Of a stretch of DNA of 64,000 nt, positions 1 to 10,768 are shown piece by piece; the first letter of the stretch is position 1; the number at the start of each line of letters is the position of its first letter. The position numbers were made by a program, and so were the translations under genes. The notes beneath the pieces were generated by a model. That model worked only from the letters and a program-made list of their open reading frames with translations. It was not told the DNA's origin and did no database searches. The stretch is from Lycium barbarum (Eukaryota > Streptophyta > Magnoliopsida > Solanales > Solanaceae): contig NC_083340.1 in assembly GCF_019175385.1 (NCBI RefSeq), positions 19,418,336 to 19,482,335 of the forward strand. The letters are read 5' to 3'.

Positions 1-742
1 ATGTATTAAAAATCTGAACTTGGAAGAAGAATTCAAAAATCTAAGTCTTGAGTCTTTTAAATGGATTTTCTTGAAAACCCTATGTTAAGAACAATGATTG
101 CATTGTTAGATTATGAGAACACATTCTAGAATTCACTTGGAATGGTCTGAATAGACTTACCTTGGTGTTCTTGGTGATGGAGGAGAGGAACAGGTCGTTC
201 TAGGATTTAGAGACTTGAAAAAATAAGAACTAGAACTGAAATTAGGTATTTATAGTTTCTGGCACGATGGGTACGGACCAAAGTACGGTTTGTATTATGA
301 TTTATGGTCCGTAAACCTGGACCGTATTTAAGCATATTCCAAAACAGAAACACTATAGTACCTCCTGCCCAAATACGATCACAATATACAGGCCGTATTT
401 CAAAATACGATCAGTATTTAACAATATAATTCTCCAAGCCTTATTCCAAAATTCACAGTGAACTTGATGATAATTTACGTGCTGAAATACAGGCTGCATT
501 CCAAAATACGGTCCGTATTTAACCATAAAGGTTTCCTGAGCCAAATTTCCAGAATGCTCAGTGGTTTTAGAAGTCAACTTACGATTTGAAATACGAGATG
601 TATACTGAAATACGATCCGTGTTCTGGGGCGTAAACCCCCATCTGACAACTGACTAGAAAATTCTAATTTCCACATTCTTTATCTAGTTTTCTAATTCTA
701 GAATCATGGTCAAAGCTTAGTTTAAAGGTATGGGGTGTTACA
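1..742 (-). mobile_element. partial LTR, gypsy-type, cut by the window edge
   Basis: Read on the minus strand the sequence begins TGTAACACCCCATACC at 742, the usual TG start of a gypsy LTR. It runs out of the window at base 1. Between about 260 and 640 it is packed with short palindromic units of the type atacggtccgtattt, also present in the LTRs at 11554-13945 and 28009-29806. No coding sequence is credible here; the two open frames are accidental. Without the other end it cannot be said whether this is a solo LTR or part of a full element. Confidence 0.6.
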
Positions 743-1030
743 AACAGATTAAACAACTGTTGGAAATTATCAAAGAGTTGCTTTGGGTAAATGGTTACAA
801 CAGCTGAGTATTCTGTTGCAACAGAATCCTGACCTTGTCGGTAAAAATCAAACAATTGAGTAAATTGTTGCAACAATTGAGTAATCTATTGCAACAAACG
901 GCTCAACTGTTGCAACAAATCAAACAGTTGCTGAAGCTTTTGCAACAAGTTACTAATATGTTGTAACAAGTTACTCATCCGTTACAACAATTTGCTCATC
1001 TGTTGCAACAAAGTTGTTGTAAAATATTCA
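743..1030. repeat. TTGCAACAA palindrome-rich repeat, left block
   Basis: The stretch repeats variants of gttgcaacaa and its complement ttgttgcaac every 15 to 30 bases (caacaattgagtaa, gttgcaacaaatc, ttacaacaattt). The core TTGCAA is self-complementary, so the block reads alike on both strands. The same vocabulary returns at 2080-2857, 5335-5440 and 36107-36200, so these blocks are pieces of one older host repeat interrupted by retrotransposons. No gene is visible. Confidence 0.6.
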
Positions 1031-1035
1031 CTCTA

Positions 1036-1509
1036 CGGATCACTAAATATTAGTGATTTCCTTTGTTTATAACTAAGTATGTGTGAATCAAGTAGTTCAC
1101 ATCAAATCACTTTAATGATCACTCGATTTAATGCATAGTAACTTAGTTGATCATTTGTCCTGAATCAAAATACCATCAAATTGATTAAGTATATATATTG
1201 ATCAATAAATATTATTGATTTCCTTTGTTTATTACTAAATATGGCTGAATCAAGTAGTTCACATCAAATAATTCTAATGATCACCCGATTTAGTGCATAA
1301 TGACTAAGTTGAGCATCTGTCCAGACTTTAATTATCATAAATTGATTAAGTATATATATTGATCACTAAATATCATTGATATTCTTTGTTTATCACTAAA
1401 TATGGGTGAATCAAGTAGTTCACATCAAATCAGTCTAATGATTACTTAATTTAGTGCATAGTGACTTAGTTGATCATATGTTTTTGACTCAAAACACCAT
1501 CAAATTGAT

Positions 1510-1547
<38 letters not shown>

Positions 1548-2075
1548 ATCACTAAATATGGATGAATCAAATAGTTCACATCAAATCGCTCTAATGATTA
1601 CTCGATTTAATGCATAATGACTTAGTTGATCATCTGTGTTGACTCAAAATATGATCAAATTGATTAATTATATATAATTTGATCATTAAATATCACTGGT
1701 TTCCTTTGTTCATCACTAAATATGGGTGTATTAAGTAGTTCATATTTCGCATCAAATCGCTCTAATGATTACTCGATTTAATGCATAATGACTTAGTTGA
1801 TCATCTGTGCTGACTGAAAATATCAGCAAATTGATTAAGTATATATAATTTGATCACTAAATATCACTGATTTCCTTTGTTCATCACTAAATATGGGCGA
1901 ATTAAGTAGTTCATATTAAACCACTCTATTGATCACTCGATTTAGTGCATAATGAATTAGTTGATCGTCTGTCATGACTAAAATTGATTAAGTATATATA
2001 TATATATATAATTAAATTCCTTTGTTTATCACTAAATATCATTGATTCTCTTTGTTGATCACTAAATATGGGTGA
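1036..2075. repeat. tandem array, about seven units of 134-186 bases
   Basis: A unit beginning cactaaatat, followed by tttcctttgttcatcac, atgggtgaatcaagtagttc, a segment on catcaaatcactctaatgat, gcataatgacttagttgatc and an AT-rich tail, recurs with starts near 1041, 1204, 1364, 1550, 1684, 1855 and 2030. The spacing averages about 165 bases. Copies differ by substitutions and one lacks its first third. The AT-rich tail carries the TA microsatellite. It looks like a local satellite-like expansion embedded in the TTGCAACAA repeat. Confidence 0.75.
1510..1546. repeat. (TA)n microsatellite
   Basis: Uninterrupted TA dinucleotides of about 35 bases in the tail of the third unit of the tandem array. 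Shorter TA runs sit at the same place in the other units, so this is an expansion of an existing unit segment. Confidence 0.85.
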
Positions 2076-2079
2076 ATCA

Positions 2080-2857
2080 TATCATAGTTATTGCAACAAT
2101 TGCAGAATCTGTTACAACAATTGCAGTATCTATTGCAGCAAGTAACATAGCTATTGAACAAGACATATCACTTATTGGATAAAACACAACAAGATACCTA
2201 GTTTCTGCAACAAGTCATTTCACTTGTTGGAAAAATTCAACCAACCAACCTAGTTGCTGTAACAAGTCTTGTCACTTGTTAGACAAACCCAAACAAGTAA
2301 CTTAGTTGCTGCAGCAGATTTGTTAATTGCAACAAGTCCTGCCACTTGTTGGATAAAGTCTAACAGATAAATGGTTGTTGCAGCAAGTCCTCCTATTTGT
2401 TGTGATTTGTTCAACAACTAACTAGTTGTTGCAACAAGTCATGTTACTTGTTGGAAAACCCCCAACATGTTAAAGAGCTGTTGCAACATATTTATTACTT
2501 GTTGGAAATTTTTCAGCAATTTATTAACAACTGAATATACATTTGTGATTTGAACAAGATCAACATATCACTTATGTATGTTGTTGCAACTGATCATTTA
2601 GTTGTTGGTGATAGCTTCGGTTATCTCTGTTTTATCCAACTGCTGTAAAATATGTCAAAAAACTAATGTAGTTGTTGCAACAATATGTCTATTTTTTGCG
2701 ACAAGTCAGTGAGTTGTTGGAAAGAGTAGAAGTTGTCCAACAACTTTCACATTTGTTGCAACAAGTAGGCTAAATTATTTATACATATTTTAGCAGTCGT
2801 TCCAACAGATTAGTACAAAAGTTACAACAACTGCATAAATTGTTGCAAGTGTTGCCA
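2080..2857. repeat. TTGCAACAA palindrome-rich repeat, right block
   Basis: Continuation of the palindrome-rich repeat after the tandem array, with units such as acttgttgcaacaagt, ttgttggaaaaa and gcaacaagtcctgcc. It stops exactly where the LTR at 2858 begins. The related sequence after that LTR (5335 onward) is the other side of the same target site. Confidence 0.6.
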
Positions 2858-5334
2858 TGTAACGACCCGTTTGGTCGTTATAGTCTTTCCGACATTTTCG
2901 CTCCTTTCCAAGCTTGGTTAGCTCACTTTTGACTCGAGGGGACCCGTTGACACAATTCTCAAGGTGTCTAGACTTGATTCAGGTGATGTTTTTTGAAATA
3001 TGAGTTTTAAGCGAAAAAGAGTTGACTCAAAGTTGATTTTTGGGTAAACGAACCTTTTTCATAAATTCATCGATTCTGAGATGTCCGGATGGTCATTTAG
3101 AACTTGTGTGTATATCTGGTTCGGTTCCCAATGCACTTGAATGCATTTTGGGACTTGGGTTGGGAAATTGGAATTGAGGTATCGGGGGTTGAATCGGTCA
3201 ACGAGACCTCTATTGCGAATTTCGAGGCCATGAGCGCATTCGTATCATTTTTTTTATATGTCTGTTTATGTGGTATGTGAGCAGATGGCCTCAAAAATTA
3301 GTCGAAAAATCAAATTGAAGTGTGAAACTTGGTGTAGTTTCCGGTGTCTGGTGCCCGGCCACCAAAGCGGGCACCATCACTGGCAGCGGTACCATTGAAG
3401 CGATCACCCGGCCGCTGGAGAGGTCCTGTCCTTTTGGGCTTGACCGCTATAGCGGTCATGGCACTGCTGGAGCGGCACCACTGAAGCGGCCTTAGCATCG
3501 CGGAAGCGGGTGACAGGCAGTGAGTTCATTTAATGAAGTGTTAAAAGCTCTTAGTCTATCATTTAATTCCATTACGAAAATAAAGCTCTTGGGGAATGTT
3601 CTTGGAGATTATTGGTGGTAATTTCTCCTAACCCTCTTGCTATTTCATTAATCCTAATCATCTTAGAATTTCTCTTTCCTTGTTATGTCCTTGGTAATGG
3701 AAGATTAAAAGTGGTTTTGATGGATTTTCTATCTAGGCTTATTAATGATGAAATTGATTGGGTTTATGATAGATTATGATGTATCTAAGGTTGCTAATCA
3801 CGTATCTTCCATTATTAGTATTGGATTGTTGAATCTAAGAGTTAGGGTTTATACCCAAAATTGGGGGTTTTACTTGAAATTCGAAATTAGGTGAATCTTT
3901 GAGTTATTTAGCAATTAGTTGTTGGATTTGGATCACCTGGTACTTAATTTGATATTTTACTTTCGCATTTCTTGTTTTGACCTTGTGAGCCCCATTTTCC
4001 CAAATTCTAGGGTTGGATTTGACCTAAACTTAATGATCGCGATATTAGTATCGATCTTCATGATTTCTAATCTAGATTTTGAATATTCCTATACTTTATT
4101 GATCTCGAGGCTCAGCGGAAGGGGAAAGTGAAGGAGTGATTGTTGGTGTTGCAGTTCGGCCATCCAGGTAGGTTATGGCTTACCCTTGGTTAGACTTCGT
4201 GTAGAAAAGTATATTTTTAGATTAAATTGTTGGAGAAAGCATGTAAACCTTCGGGTATGAAGTTGGGTTGGATATTGTATTATGTTGGGCCCTGTTGTGT
4301 GATTGGGGCTAGACACTCTGTTGTGTTGTGATTGATTTATCCTATTGATTGTAGGCTTGATGTCGTATAGCGATAGTGGATATTGGAGACTATTGAGATA
4401 TCTTGTTGATGATATTGTGGTGATCCACTTGTTGGCATTTGACTTTGAGGATAGTATTCTATATGACTTGTATAGTCTTTCATGATATTATTAGCGTACC
4501 CATTTTTGGTACTTGTGATATTGATTTGATTATTCATACATCACACACATTTACATCTCTCATGATATATTGTTGATACATTGTTGATACTTGATGAAAC
4601 ACTGTGTTGAGCTAAGCTCAGTTTGCATAAGAATGATGTGCGTAGTCTGATATTTGATGGCTATCCCGGAATCGTAAATTGTGTGTGAGTGATGTGGGTA
4701 GTCCGATTTCCAATGGTTGTCCCGAAATCATGAATTGTGTGATGTGAGAGTCTGATGTCTGATGATTGTCCCAGAATCGTGGATGAGTGAGTACATGCAC
4801 TTCGCGGGTCCCCCATGGGTTGTGCTGCCGGGACGTCAATATTTCCGCCCAGAGTACATGTGTACACTGCATTGCATTGCGTTGGCATTCTTACATCATT
4901 TCATTACATTGAATCTTTGCTTATATTGTGATGATCTGGTGTTGTACTTGTGTTGATTGATTTCAGATTTTATATATATTGCAACTTGGTATACTTGAGT
5001 TTAGGTGCTTCAACCTAGGAGATGATGAATACCTGTTTCTGATTGTGTTTGACTTATACTTGATGTTTTATCTGCCTATCCTGCTTTATTGTCTGAATTA
5101 TGTTAGCTATACTTAGTCGGCTGATGATACCTACCAGCACTGTTGTTTTGTGCTGACATGCACTTGCTATATTCCTTTATGAATGCAGAGTCTCAGGTTG
5201 AGTTTGCTGTCATCTCCCGTGGCTGATAGTCGACATCAGTGCAACTTCAAGTTTCCAGGGTGAGCACGAGATGTTTTCTTTCCGAGGTAGGAAAGGTAAG
5301 TGCCCGTATGACTTAGCCAAATTAGGTCGTGACA
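2858..5334 (+). mobile_element. LTR A1, Tekay-like gypsy LTR, solo-type
   Basis: The sequence starts TGTAACGACCCGTTTGG and ends GGTCGTGACA, the same termini as the LTR at 33482-36106, with which it aligns along most of its length. It is not followed by a primer-binding site: the next bases are tgcaaaaactac, the same spacer that follows the other A LTR. The five bases before it (tgcca) and after it (tgcaa) match at four of five positions, as expected for an aged target duplication. Compared with the other copy it lacks about 250 bases near the 3' end (after 5270) and has extra sequence near 3300-3500. The part 3340-3510 is rich in palindromic GCGGTACC/GAAGCGG units. No protein is encoded. Confidence 0.75.
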
Positions 5335-5590
5335 TGCAAAAACTACAACAACTGTTGCAATAAATTCAGAAGCTCTTATATGACATGTTTAGCACTTGTT
5401 GCAACAATTGTAACTGCTACTGTAAATTATTAGAAAATCAGCAGCTATACCCAGATGAATAATTGATTTTAAACAATATTGTTTTACATACCAAATGCGC
5501 GAAAATAACCCATGAAGTAATGCTTAGCGCTACACAAATGAAATCCGGTCCGAAAATTAACAAAATCGATGAGTTTGTTTTTTTTCTTAA
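5335..5590. repeat. 256-base spacer, first copy
   Basis: It begins tgcaaaaactacaacaactg and has the same length and order as 36107-36362. Both copies lie directly after an A-type LTR and directly before the first base of a B-type LTR. The early part carries TTGCAACAA palindromes like the sequence left of LTR A1, so it is probably the original flank of element A. Having both junctions twice points to a duplication of the whole block. Confidence 0.75.
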
Positions 5591-5955
5591 TGTAACTACC
5601 TATTTCGTCGTTGCGATGAATTTCTAAGAAACTTGCAACTCTGACTCCTTGAAAATGTCTTCGTTTAGTTATGTTTCTGGAAATCTCTAATTCAATCGAA
5701 ATTGTTGTGCACATCGCGTGAAGGATTGAAGTGCAGGCCCCCAGGCCAGTTGGGCTGCCACAGTGCCTGTATAGGTGTTACAGCAGTGACGCTGTTGCGG
5801 TGGAAGCACCGCCATAATGGTAAGAGCAAGTGGCCAGTGGGCCGCCATGCCGCCCTAACGGCACCTCTGAAGCGGTGGACATACTGCTGGGGAGGTTACA
5901 TATAGTGAATTACCTATCTAAAACTTCATTTCGGGATTTCACCTCATTTTTCCAG
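5591..5955 (+). mobile_element. 5' fragment of a B-type LTR
   Basis: It starts TGTAACTACCTATTTCGTCG and matches the first 377 bases of the LTR at 36363 (TGTAACGACTCGTTTCG). It then stops at ctcatttttcca and passes directly into gypsy gag. The preceding five bases, cttaa, correspond to the target duplication cttga of the complete B element. It contains the palindromic GGCGCTAC/GCGGTGG segment seen in the other B LTRs. The break is a deletion or recombination junction, not an LTR end. Confidence 0.7.
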
Positions 5956-7125
5956 ACCAGAGTAGGGGCGCAGACCCCTGCGCCGAGACTTATTCGGGTA
6001 GCACACCCCGCTGCAGCTATGGCTCCCCGTATTGATGCGGTACCGGCTCCTTCTGATGATCTTAGGTCCATGGAAGGTGCTATTATGACCGTGTCTGATT
6101 AGGACCTTATTTGGAGATTTAAGAAGTTAGAGCCGTCGAGGTTTTCGGGTACTTCTGCGGAGGACGCTTATGAGTTCATCTTGGATATACATGAGTTGCT
6201 GCATAGGATGGGGATCACGGAGTTGACTATGTGTCCTACCAGTTTTGTGGCGACGCAAAGACTTAGTGGCAGTATTTTGTTGCTTGCAGACTTGAGGGTT
6301 CCCCTCTCTGGCTCGGACTCAGTTCTACCGGGCCTTCCTTGAGAAGTATGTGCCCCGGTATTTGAGAGAGGCACGTAGGGAGGAGTTTCTATATCTTCAA
6401 CTGAGGGGTATGTCGGTGGAGACCTATGTGACTTGCTATCTCTATCTTGCCCATTATTCAACTCCTTTGATCCCTACTGAGGCTGACATGATCAGGCATT
6501 TTGTTGGTGGGTTAGTCGGTTCTCTTCAGATTTCGTGCCTTCAAATGGAGGCTATGGGGATTTCTTCCAGTCCATTGTCGAGCATGTTTCTTTGGTTGAG
6601 GGCGTTAAGGCTCGTGCTTTTGGTGGTAGTGACAAGAGACCGCGTCAGACTGAGAGTTATGGTAGTTCTAGTTCGAGGCATGCCGGTCAGCCGTCTAGGC
6701 CGTATCAGCCATATTCTGGCTGCCCTGTGCATTCCGCCTTGCAAGCTTTCCCCGAGTGAGCCACCCAGATAGAGAGCTCCCGATAGTTCATTTTCTCGAC
6801 CGGACGACAGAGTTGTTTCATTCGGGTCCTCAGCTTCAGTTTATCAGCCTTCGACTTTTTTGACCTGTTATTCTTTTGAAGAGGTTAGGCATGTTGCTAG
6901 GAGATTTCCTCGAACCAGGAAAGATTATCAGCCACCGAGGACTACGACATCATCTGGTGGTCGAGCTTAGAGGGGAGGTGCTCAATCAAGCCGCGGTGGT
7001 TCTCGTGGTTCTAGAGGTAGATCCCAAGCAGCTAGAGGTGGTTCCTAGGGTGCGAGAGGGGGATCTCAGACTGGACGTAGTGGGGCCCATTGTTACTCGT
7101 TTCCAGGTAGGCCCTAGGTAAAGGC
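5956..7125 (+). pseudogene. Tekay-like gypsy element A: gag remnant
   Basis: Three-frame reading gives a retrotransposon Gag protein of the chromovirus type. It shows an alanine/proline-rich start, the segment FSGTSAEDAYEFILDIHELL near 6135-6200, and MPRYLREARREEFLYL near 6350. A downstream basic GRG/SRG tail surrounds a degenerate zinc knuckle near 6860-6920: CYSFEEVRHVARRFPR, where the family has CxxC...H...C, so two cysteines are lost. Stop codons (for example at 6100) and several frame changes make it non-functional. The start codon and N-terminus are missing because the reading begins at the junction with the B-type LTR fragment. Gag would form the virus-like particle. Confidence 0.75.
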
Positions 7126-7492
7126 ATCAGATGCTGTGATTTCAAGTACCACTTCTGCCCGTCATATAGCAACATCTGTGTTGTTTGATCCTGGATCCAC
7201 TTATTCATATGTGTCTGTATATCATGCCGTTGGTTGGGATTTTCCTTATGATAGCATAGATATACCTGTTCATGTGTCTACTCCGGTTGGAGATTCTGTG
7301 ATTGTTGATTGTGTTTACCGGTCTTGTTTGGTTACTTTTATGGGGTATAACACTTGGGTAGATTTGATGATTTTGGATATGGTGGACTTCGATATTATAT
7401 TGGGGATGTCTTGGCTTTCTCCTTATCACGCGATTGATTGTCACGTCAAGATAGTTACCTTAGCCATGCCGGGCATTCCTAGGCTCGGGTGA
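7126..7492 (+). pseudogene. element A: aspartic protease domain
   Basis: A 118-residue open stretch from 7136 holds the retropepsin-like motif VLFDPGSTYSYVS, with D and S in the places of the catalytic DxGS/T. It also has the second conserved segment DFDIILGMSWLSPYHAIDC typical of plant gypsy polyproteins. In the intact family this is fused between Gag and reverse transcriptase. Here a stop follows at 7490 and a frame change leads on to the reverse transcriptase. The catalytic loop itself looks intact. Confidence 0.8.
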
Positions 7493-8071
7493 AAAGATAC
7501 TCTTAGTCCTGCTCCGAAGAAGATCATTTCCTTCCTTCAGGCGAAAAAGTTAGTAAATAAGGGGTGTTTAGGCTATCTGGCTCATGTTTGTGACACGATT
7601 GTTGCATCTCTACCCTTTGAGTCCCTTCCTATTGTGAGCGAGTTCGCGGAGGTATTACGTTGGATCTGCCGGGTATGCCACCCGATCGCGACATTGATTT
7701 CTGCATTGACTTGGATTCGGGCAGTCGCCCTATTTCTATTCTGCCATATCAGATTGCGCTTGCTGAGTTGACAGAGCTTAAGGAGTAGTTATAGGATTTA
7801 TTGAGCAAGGGGTTCATTAGAACGAGTGTCTCCCCTTGGGGTACTCCTGTATTATTTGTGAAGAAGAAAGATGGTACTATGAGGATGTGCATTAATTATC
7901 GCTAGCTGAACAAGGTTACTATTTGGAACAAATGCCCTATGCCTTATATTGATGATCGGTTTGACCAGCTTCAGGGTGCTTCAGTGTTTTCAAAGATTGA
8001 CTTGCGTTCAGGCTACCACCAGCTGAAGATCAGGGCGGAGGATATTTCGAAGACAGCCTTTCGAACGAGAT
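7493..8071 (+). pseudogene. element A: reverse transcriptase, N-terminal half
   Basis: Translation gives the linker and fingers of a gypsy reverse transcriptase, with stops in between. Recognisable pieces are the segment ending [20 protein letters not shown] (near 7810-7870), RMCINYR with a stop where the family has RQLN (7900), and [20 protein letters not shown] followed by [10 protein letters not shown] (7940-8030). The frame breaks off after TAFRTR at 8071, exactly at the GAGAT target site of the inserted copia element. It resumes at 30955 with [11 protein letters not shown] in the same frame. Confidence 0.85.
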
Positions 8072-9111
8072 TGAAGGTGCAAGAGGGGGTGAATTGTAAC
8101 TTGTTCACTCAGGCAGTCGACTGTATGACCAAACTAGTCGACTATAAAGTAATGCAGGAATTAAAGTGCAGAAACTAAATGATACCAGATGTTTTATACT
8201 AGTTCAGATTCAATGTGAATCCTAGTCCAGTCACTTTGGGTTACAAGGGTGTTCTCTGCAGCTCTTTTATAGATGGTTTGGTACAATGATTGTTTGAATG
8301 GAGCTCCTACGTCTACACTGAAAACACTCGTAATCTTTTGATACAATGCCTCACAAACTATACTATATCTCTCCTTTTTTTTTTGTTTACACTATATCAC
8401 TTAGGACTACAATGTTTATGAAAAGTAAAGTAGCGAACTTGAGAGAATGAGACAAAGGTATATCTTTCTTTGTCTCTAGAGTCTTGTATTTATATTCTTC
8501 AATTTGTGTAGCCGTTAGACTCTTTTGAACAGAGATGTCAACCCAAGAGAATTGACCCTTGTAAATTAGGAATATTGTGGATCCTAATTTCCAAGAATAA
8601 AGCAAGAGCTTATTCAATGTTGAACCGCTTCTTTCCTTCTGCGGTATTGGCCTTATTTGAATCATACTTGTTTCCTTGTAGATGATGATACTATTCAATG
8701 TTGTACAACTTCTTTCCTTATGTAGTATTGACCTTGTTTGAATGGTACTTGGTTCCTTGTATATGCTGATCTGATTCAATCTTGGAATTTTCATGATTTG
8801 CACTGATTGATCTCTTGGCTGATTTCCTCTCCTTTGACATAACATAAATTTTTACAATCTTAGTTGATTGAGATCTTGGCATGATCTGATCCTTGTTCCA
8901 AAAATAAGCATGGGCATATTTTCTTTGCACTTCATGGCTATTTCCCTTTGCAGCCAACTGAGCTTTATTTGGGCTTCTTTTCTTTGCAGCCGACTAAACT
9001 TCACTTGTCAATTGGTCTTTGTATGTCCAATGGGCTTATTGGACCTTTGAATTCCTTTGAGTATAGTACCTACAAAAATCTTTTGTCATCATTAAAATCA
9101 TAGCACTAACA
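8072..9111 (-). mobile_element. 3' LTR of the SIRE-type element
   Basis: On the minus strand it starts TGTTAGTGCTATGATTTTAA directly after the purine tract and ends GCACCTTCA at 8072. It aligns with 29945-30949, for example over the shared agtcgactataaagtaatgc segment and over the gtcatcattaaaatca terminus. Short frames inside it are not genes. An LTR carries the promoter and polyadenylation signals of the element, but I could not place them by eye. Confidence 0.85.
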
Positions 9112-9125
9112 ATCTCTCCCTTTTT
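9112..9125 (-). other. polypurine tract of the SIRE-type element
   Basis: The minus strand reads AAAAAGGGAGAGAT immediately before the LTR start TGTTAGTGC. This is the plus-strand primer position, and the sequence closely resembles the usual SIRE tract following GATGATGAC. It fixes the orientation of the element. Confidence 0.8.
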
Positions 9126-9429
9126 GATGATGACAAAAAAAATACTTAAAGCAAGTGTAGTCAACTTCCGTGTTGACTACTAGACTGTAGTCTGTCATAG
9201 TGCTCCCCCTGAATAGTTGAGTCCGTCATAGTACTCCCCCTGAATAGTTGACTGTTGTCCAGTAGTTGAGTGATCTTTTCTCCCCCTTTTGCATCAATCA
9301 AAAAAAGAACAACAACCAACAATAAATAACACAACATACTAATATAACTAGAAACACAAGGCTAAATAACCAGCCACAAAATAAGTCAAAAATGCGGAAT
9401 TAACCGCTACAAAACAAGTAAAGATAGAC
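9126..9429 (-). other. SIRE-type element: 3' untranslated stretch
   Basis: About 300 bases between the polypurine tract and the inserted PIF-like element. It includes a short direct repeat on tagtgctccccctgaatagttga (near 9200 and 9230). No reading frame of note. Confidence 0.5.
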
Positions 9430-9432
9430 TTA

Positions 9433-10713
9433 GGGTGTGTTCGGTATAGAGGAAAATGTCTTCCAAGAAAAATATTTTCCTGGAAAATGTGTTCTTGGAA
9501 AATAAGTGAATTTCTTACTTATTTTCTTATGTTCATTTGGTTGATAGAAAATATTTCAGGAAAATACCCACCCAAGCCCCACCACCCCCACCCCCACCCC
9601 CACCACCCAATTTTTTTTTGAAGTTCTTAATTTTTTTCCTGAATTTTCTAAACCACCACACCCCCCAGAACTACCCACCCTCCATCCCTAATTGTTTTTG
9701 AAAGTGTTTAATTTTTTTCTGGATTTTCTAAACCTCCACATCCCTAACCCGTGTGGACCCATACCACTCCAACCCCCATACCCACCCCCCACTCCCAATT
9801 TTTTTAGGTTTTAAATTTTCTTTTCTGGATTTTCTGAACCACCACGCCCCTCCATCCGCATAGACACCCCTAAAAAAAATTCTTAAAAACAGTTTTAAAA
9901 GTTACTTTTTCGGATTTTTACACCACCTAACCCTCCAATGACCACGCAAACTTTCAATTTTTATAATATTTTAATAAAGGTAAAATTAAGTGGGAAGTAG
10001 AAAATTCGGGGGGAGGGGGTGCGTGTCGGGGGTGGGTGTAGAGAATCAAAAAAGAAAACTTTTTAAAACTTTAAAAAAAATTAATTTTTTTGGCGGGGGT
10101 GTCGGGAGGGGGTGTTTGTGAGGGTGGGTGGGGTGAAAAAAAAGACGAAATTTTTAAAACTTTTTTTAAGAAAAAAGAAAAAAAATTAGGGTGGGTGGGG
10201 GGGGGGTGAGGGGAGTAGGTTGGTGGGGGTAGGATGCAGGGTGGGTTGAGTGGGGAGTTGTGGTGCCGGGGGGGGGGGGGAGGGGGTGTGAGGGTGGGGC
10301 AGTGAGGGTAGGGTGCGGCATGGAAGGAGCGGTGCATGGGTTGTGGCAGTGGTAGAGGGTGGGGTGGTGCATGGTTGCGGAAGTGGTTGGGGTTTGGTAG
10401 TTGGGGGTGGGCGGTGAGAAAAACCAAATGAAAAATTCAAAACTTTTTTTTCAAAACAAAATTAATTTTTTTTGGGTGGGAGGGGTGGGGCGGGGTAGAG
10501 GTAGGGTGGTGAGAGTTGTTGGGGGAGGGTTGGGTGGTTGGTGGAACGCATTGTGGACTTGTTTTCCCTACTTTTATTAGGGAAGTCATTTTTCCCATTT
10601 TTAAGGAAATTTTTTTCCTAAAGAAAATATTGTCCAAAATTTTTGACCAAACGAACATGAGAAAATTGGAAAAAAAAATTCGGAAAATATTTTCCTCCAC
10701 ACCGAAGACACCC
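9433..10713. mobile_element. PIF/Harbinger-like non-autonomous TIR element
   Basis: The left end GGGTGTGTTCGGTATAGAGG and the reverse complement of the right end, GGGTGTCTTCGGTGTGGAGG, form an inverted repeat that continues into gaaaatgtcttcc / gaaaatattttcc. It is flanked by TTA on both sides (9430-9432 and 10714-10716), the target duplication of the PIF/Harbinger superfamily. No transposase is encoded. The interior is a diverged long inverted repeat: a C-rich left arm (9560-9920, runs such as cccccacccccacc) and a G-rich right arm (9990-10550, runs up to about 14 G), both interspersed with aattttttt spacers. The long proline-rich frames in this region come from these runs and are not genes. 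Confidence 0.75.
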
Positions 10714-10768
10714 TTAGGTCCAAAACAAATAGATTGTCTAGAACAAGCAAACAAAAACCATAGCACAG
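10714..10768 (-). other. SIRE-type element: spacer after the env-like stop
   Basis: A short remainder of copia sequence between the env-like stop codon and the TIR element, starting with the second copy of the TTA duplication. Nothing else is visible. Confidence 0.5.

Noticed and set aside
1036..2075. CRISPR-like array
   Set aside because: Units are long, contiguous and diverged with no unique spacers; plant nuclear context.
8387..8957. Frames of 79-152 residues, repeated at 30447-30795
   Set aside because: Both lie in the two LTR copies of the SIRE-type element and are not conserved as frames.
10071..10440. Long proline/histidine-rich minus-strand frames
   Set aside because: They are translations of G-rich low-complexity runs in the arms of a TIR element, open in all three frames, with no domain.
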